In this document: positions 4,490 through 7,319 of the stretch, piece after piece
How the letters are laid out: every line of letters starts with the position of its first letter
Position numbering within the stretch: the first letter of the stretch is position 1
From: Bacteroidota bacterium
Lineage (GTDB): Bacteria > Bacteroidota > Bacteroidia > Bacteroidales > 4484-276
Assembly: GCA_013203545.1 (NCBI GenBank)
Contig: JABMQA010000586.1
Location: 1 to 7,319 of the forward strand
Direction of reading: 5' to 3'
Length of the DNA: 7,319 nucleotides
Notes under the pieces: generated by a model
What the model was told of the DNA's origin: nothing
What the model saw: only the letters and a program-made list of their open reading frames with translations
Databases searched by the model: none
Translations under genes and position numbers: made by a program

Positions 4490-7319
4490 ATGTTATTAAA
4501 AGTTTACAAATCAAGAGTATGGATTTTGCTCTTCATGCTGCTGCCAATATTTAGTTTTGCGCAGCCAGCAACGTGGCTACCAGTCGTTGAAAACCCTTCA
4601 TCTGCAGTTTATGCCATTCAAACCACTGTTGTATTTGATGGTGTTGATGCATTGGTGGCAGGTGACTGGATTGGTGTTTTTCACTACAATGAGCTAAGTG
4701 TTCTTGAGTGTGCCGGCTACGTTGAGTGGAACGGTACAAGCAATGTCGGGATGGTTGCATTCGGTAACGATACGCTTGCAGCGCCCGAAAAAAATGGATT
4801 TAGCGATGGAGAATACGTCAATTGGGTATTCTACCGTAGTGGTGCTGGTGAAGAACAATCTGTTAGAGCTTACCAGGAATTGGACATGAACAACGAATTC
4901 TATTTTGCCAATGGCGATCTGGATGAAGTGATGGTTTTTGGACCTGATGTGCTTCCAGAAATTCAAATTCCATTGTATGCGGAATATCAATTCGTATCAT
5001 CTCCAATTGTTACACCAGACATGAATATGTTAACCGTTTTGACAGATGTACTTGGTACAATCGATTTTGTCAGGACAAATGGCAACCAGGAGGTTTATTG
5101 GTCACCATTCCCACCTCCGGGCCAATGGATTAATCAGATTGGCGATTGGAACAACAGCGATGGATATTATTTCCATAATGATTTGCTTACCAGTACTTTG
5201 GTCATGACCGGCGAATATTGCGATCCAACCACACCAATTGATTTGGCTGCCGGATACATTTTCCTTGGCTACCGGCCCAGTGCCCCTCAGGATGCTTTGG
5301 TTGCATTTAATGATCTTCTTAGTGATGTTGGATTTATCAGGACCAATGGGAATAAGGAAATTTTCTGGAGCCCGTTCCCACCCCCGGGACAATGGATTAA
5401 CCAGATTGGTGATGCACAGCCAGGGGATGGATACTATGTGCAGGTTAATAATCCGATTACCGGATTTGTTTATCCGCCTGCTGATGCAGCCAGTACTTCC
5501 GTTACTGTACCTGCCAATATGGGTAAAACCGGACACTTTACACCTCCAAGTGGTGGACAGCCCACTGACCTATGGAAAATTGTAATGGGAGAGTGTAATA
5601 TTAATGGCGTTCAGGTTGATCCGGGCGATGAAATCGCTGTATTCGATGGCGCTAACATTGTTGGTCTTACCGTATTTGATGCCTTTACTCCATGGGCTAC
5701 CACTGTATCATCATATGTTAACCTCTATACCGTTGGAAATACTTACACCCTTAAACTTTGGGATGAAAGTGCCGGCGTAGAAACAGAAACATATGATGTT
5801 ACCCTTGATGCGGCTGGTTATGTTGGAACAACATTCCCACCCGCAGGTAACCCGACAAGCTATGCCACTGCGCTTAACTTTACAACGGCTGCTCCACTCG
5901 CACCGGTACTTCTTACTGCCGATCCGGGTGACGAACTTGTTGACCTGACATGGGAAGCAATTGCAATACCTACTGATGTAAGTACATCTGTACGTACAGG
6001 CCATTTTACACCTCCCTCTGGTGGACAACCCACCGACCTTTGGAAAATTGTAATGGGAGAATGTAATGTTAATGGCGTTCAGGTTGATCCTGGTGATGAA
6101 ATTGCCGTGTTTGATGGTGCTAACATTGTTGGCCTTACCGTATTTGATGCTTTTACACCTTGGGCTACTACTGTATCATCCTATGTTAACCTCTATACAG
6201 TTGGAAATACCTACACCCTTAAACTTTGGGATGAAAGTGCCGGTGTAGAAACAGAAACATATGATGTTACCCTTGATGCGGCTGGTTATGTTGGAACAAC
6301 ATTCCCACCGGCAGGTAACCCAACAAGTTATGCCACTGCCCTGAATTTTACAACAGTTCAGCCATATGTGCCTACATTTAATGTTTATTTCGATGATGGT
6401 ACATTAATCGCTGGCCCGATGGAAGGCCTGGCATATCAGGTTACCGGACTTGAAAATGGTAACGAATACTGTTTTTATGTAACACAAATCCTTGAAGATC
6501 TAACTGAATCAGCTCCTTCAAATGTTCTTTGTGCATTACTACCTATAATATGTTTTGATGCTTCTATTTCAAACTGGCCGGCAGATCCGGAGGATCAATG
6601 TGTAGGTGAAAACTTTACAGTTGACTTTTCAGGAGTGATTGTCGAAAATGCCGAAACAACCGAATGGATTGTTGATCCCGTTGAAGCTGGTATGATGAAT
6701 GGTTTACTCTTTGAACTGAATGCAGCCTATGTTGGACCTGTATTAATCACACTCAATGCTTATGCATTTGAGCCTTGCCTGGATGCAACAGAATCATTAG
6801 GTTTCACAGTAAACCCACTGCCGATTGTTATTTGTCCGCAAAGCTTTGCAGTTTGTGAAGATGCAGCTGTAATTATATTAGCCGACCTGGGAGCAGATCC
6901 TCCAGGTGGTACTTTCTACGATCTGGGTGGAAATCCAATGACAGAATTGAATCCTGCATGGGGGCCCCTCGACTATACTTTCATTTATGAGTTTACTGAT
7001 GGTAACGGTTGTACAAACTCCTGCCAGTTTGTGATTACAGTTAATCCGCTACCTCTTGTTACCCTCGGAGCATTTGAGCCCGTTTGTATTGGTTCAGACC
7101 CATTTGCGCTTTATGGTGGTTTACCAGTGGATGGTACCTACTTTGTTGAGGGTACAGAAATGACAGAATTCAATCCTGAAATAGCCGGTATTTTTATTGT
7201 AGAATATGTTTATACAGACGATAACGGATGTACAAGTTCTGCTTTTAGCCAAATCATGGTTAACCCGCTACCGGTTGTTACACTTATGGCATATGAGCCC
7301 ATGTGTGTTGGCGATCCAC
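4490..7319 (+). CDS. 5' part of a large secreted multi-module protein (end lies outside the window)
   Basis: The frame stays open from ATG 4490 to the window edge, giving at least 943 residues. The start is supported by AAGGAGG upstream, an in-frame TAA at 4457-4459 and a signal peptide (residues 1-24, SFA/Q). Residues 25 to about 155 are a GD module (GDWIGVF at 58-64, ECAGY, FGND, EKNGF) like that of gene 2. Residues about 160-330 contain two SSY/NQIG modules, each with WSPFPPPGQWINQIGD. Residues 347-466 and 503-622 are near-identical GD-module copies A and B (GDEIAVFDG). Residues about 472-491 (PVLLTADPG ... LTWEA) and about 630-682 (FNVYFDDGT ... YCFYVT ... SAPSN) look like the two halves of one FN3 domain with copy B between them. 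From about residue 688 Ig-like repeats follow, joined by VNPLP linkers, to the window edge. By analogy with genes 1 and 2, a T9SS sorting domain is expected downstream but is not visible. No catalytic domain was found; a surface binding or structural role is inference. Confidence 0.93.
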   Translation, partial: MLLKVYKSRVWILLFMLLPIFSFAQPATWLPVVENPSSAVYAIQTTVVFDGVDALVAGDWIGVFHYNELSVLECAGYVEWNGTSNVGMVAFGNDTLAAPEKNGFSDGEYVNWVFYRSGAGEEQSVRAYQELDMNNEFYFANGDLDEVMVFGPDVLPEIQIPLYAEYQFVSSPIVTPDMNMLTVLTDVLGTIDFVRTNGNQEVYWSPFPPPGQWINQIGDWNNSDGYYFHNDLLTSTLVMTGEYCDPTTPIDLAAGYIFLGYRPSAPQDALVAFNDLLSDVGFIRTNGNKEIFWSPFPPPGQWINQIGDAQPGDGYYVQVNNPITGFVYPPADAASTSVTVPANMGKTGHFTPPSGGQPTDLWKIVMGECNINGVQVDPGDEIAVFDGANIVGLTVFDAFTPWATTVSSYVNLYTVGNTYTLKLWDESAGVETETYDVTLDAAGYVGTTFPPAGNPTSYATALNFTTAAPLAPVLLTADPGDELVDLTWEAIAIPTDVSTSVRTGHFTPPSGGQPTDLWKIVMGECNVNGVQVDPGDEIAVFDGANIVGLTVFDAFTPWATTVSSYVNLYTVGNTYTLKLWDESAGVETETYDVTLDAAGYVGTTFPPAGNPTSYATALNFTTVQPYVPTFNVYFDDGTLIAGPMEGLAYQVTGLENGNEYCFYVTQILEDLTESAPSNVLCALLPIICFDASISNWPADPEDQCVGENFTVDFSGVIVENAETTEWIVDPVEAGMMNGLLFELNAAYVGPVLITLNAYAFEPCLDATESLGFTVNPLPIVICPQSFAVCEDAAVIILADLGADPPGGTFYDLGGNPMTELNPAWGPLDYTFIYEFTDGNGCTNSCQFVITVNPLPLVTLGAFEPVCIGSDPFALYGGLPVDGTYFVEGTEMTEFNPEIAGIFIVEYVYTDDNGCTSSAFSQIMVNPLPVVTLMAYEPMCVGDP
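5071..5413 (+). repeat. Paired SSY/NQIG module repeat in gene 3
   Basis: Segments 5071-5146 and 5338-5413 encode closely similar 25-residue stretches, each with RTNGN, an aromatic-Trp pair and the shared WSPFPPPGQWINQIGD. They are 267 bases (89 codons) apart. They are the best-conserved parts of two successive modules. A more distant relative with NQIGVW occurs in gene 1 around base 295. Confidence 0.88.
5528..5887 (+). repeat. 120-codon GD-module, copy A
   Basis: This is the first of two direct repeats in gene 3, offset by 468 bases (156 codons) from copy B. It begins with TGHFTPPSGGQPTDLW and contains GDEIAVFDG, then IVGLTVF, LKLWDES and ALNFTT at the end. A hand comparison gives about 34 base differences from copy B out of 360, but one amino-acid change (Ile in A, Val in B, in the segment ECN(I/V)NGV). 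Confidence 0.95.
5996..6355 (+). repeat. 120-codon GD-module, copy B
   Basis: This is the second copy of the 120-codon direct repeat. It is flanked by what look like the first half (ending LTWEA near 5960) and second half (starting FNVYFDDGT near 6377) of an FN3 domain, so it appears nested inside that domain. Bases 6245-6309 match 5777-5841 of copy A without any difference. Confidence 0.95.
6551..7319 (+). repeat. Tandem Ig-like repeats at the 3' end of the visible gene 3
   Basis: A divergent unit (6551 to about 6823) has Cys in CVGEN, Trp in EWIV and FEPC near its end, and resembles the 88-codon repeats of gene 2. It is followed by units closed by VNPLP at 6809, 7040 and 7259, giving spacings of 77 and 73 codons. 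These later units share CxG or CED near the start, GGT(F/Y), TEFNP/TELNP, an aromatic strand and DGNGCT or DDNGCT. A further unit begins at the window edge, so the array is longer than seen. Confidence 0.85.

Noticed and set aside
5102..5536. A 144-codon open frame on the minus strand, with a 115-codon plus-strand frame overlapping it
   Set aside because: Both lie inside gene 3, whose frame is continuous and has clear domains and a signal peptide. The alternative products are rich in residues typical of shadow frames and show no domain.
5528..6355. The 360-base direct repeat considered as a mobile element
   Set aside because: It has no transposase, terminal inverted repeats or target duplication. 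It lies in frame within a protein and behaves as a duplicated domain.

Overview
The window carries three protein genes, all on the + strand: the 3' end of one gene (1-1329), one complete gene (1465-4047), and the 5' part of a third that is still open at the window edge (4490-7319). The first two end in a type A C-terminal sorting domain of the type IX secretion system (T9SS). The second and third begin with clear Sec signal peptides. T9SS sorting domains, promoter-like TTG...TAnnTTTG elements, AT-rich intergenic DNA and a start without Shine-Dalgarno on the complete gene together point to a member of the Bacteroidota. I cannot place it more finely. No RNA gene, transposase, CRISPR array or enzyme domain was recognised.

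Layout. Gene 1 ends in two copies of a 'SSY...NQIGxW...GY' module, one 'GDxVGxF' module and the sorting domain. A strong intrinsic terminator at 1350-1392 separates it from gene 2. Gene 2 (860 residues) has a signal peptide, a GD module, one Ig/PKD-like domain, six Ig-like repeats each exactly 88 codons long, and a sorting domain. A 442-base intergenic stretch with two promoter-like sites follows. Gene 3 (more than 943 residues) has a signal peptide, a GD module, two SSY/NQIG modules, a GD-module copy A (120 codons), the first half of an FN3 domain, a near-identical GD-module copy B (120 codons), the second half of FN3, and then a tandem array of Ig-like repeats that runs off the window.

The three genes look like a family of modular, secreted and probably surface-attached proteins built from the same few parts in different orders. 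They are separated by a terminator and long gaps, so they are more likely individually transcribed paralogues than one operon. Their ligand or task cannot be read from the sequence; adhesion, matrix or binding roles are inference.

The most interesting points are the duplicated 120-codon module of gene 3, which differs at about 34 bases but only one amino acid and appears to interrupt an FN3 domain, and the indel-free 264-base periodicity of gene 2, whose last repeat has lost one of its two conserved cysteines. I do not see convincing evidence of a new defence or enzymatic system here.
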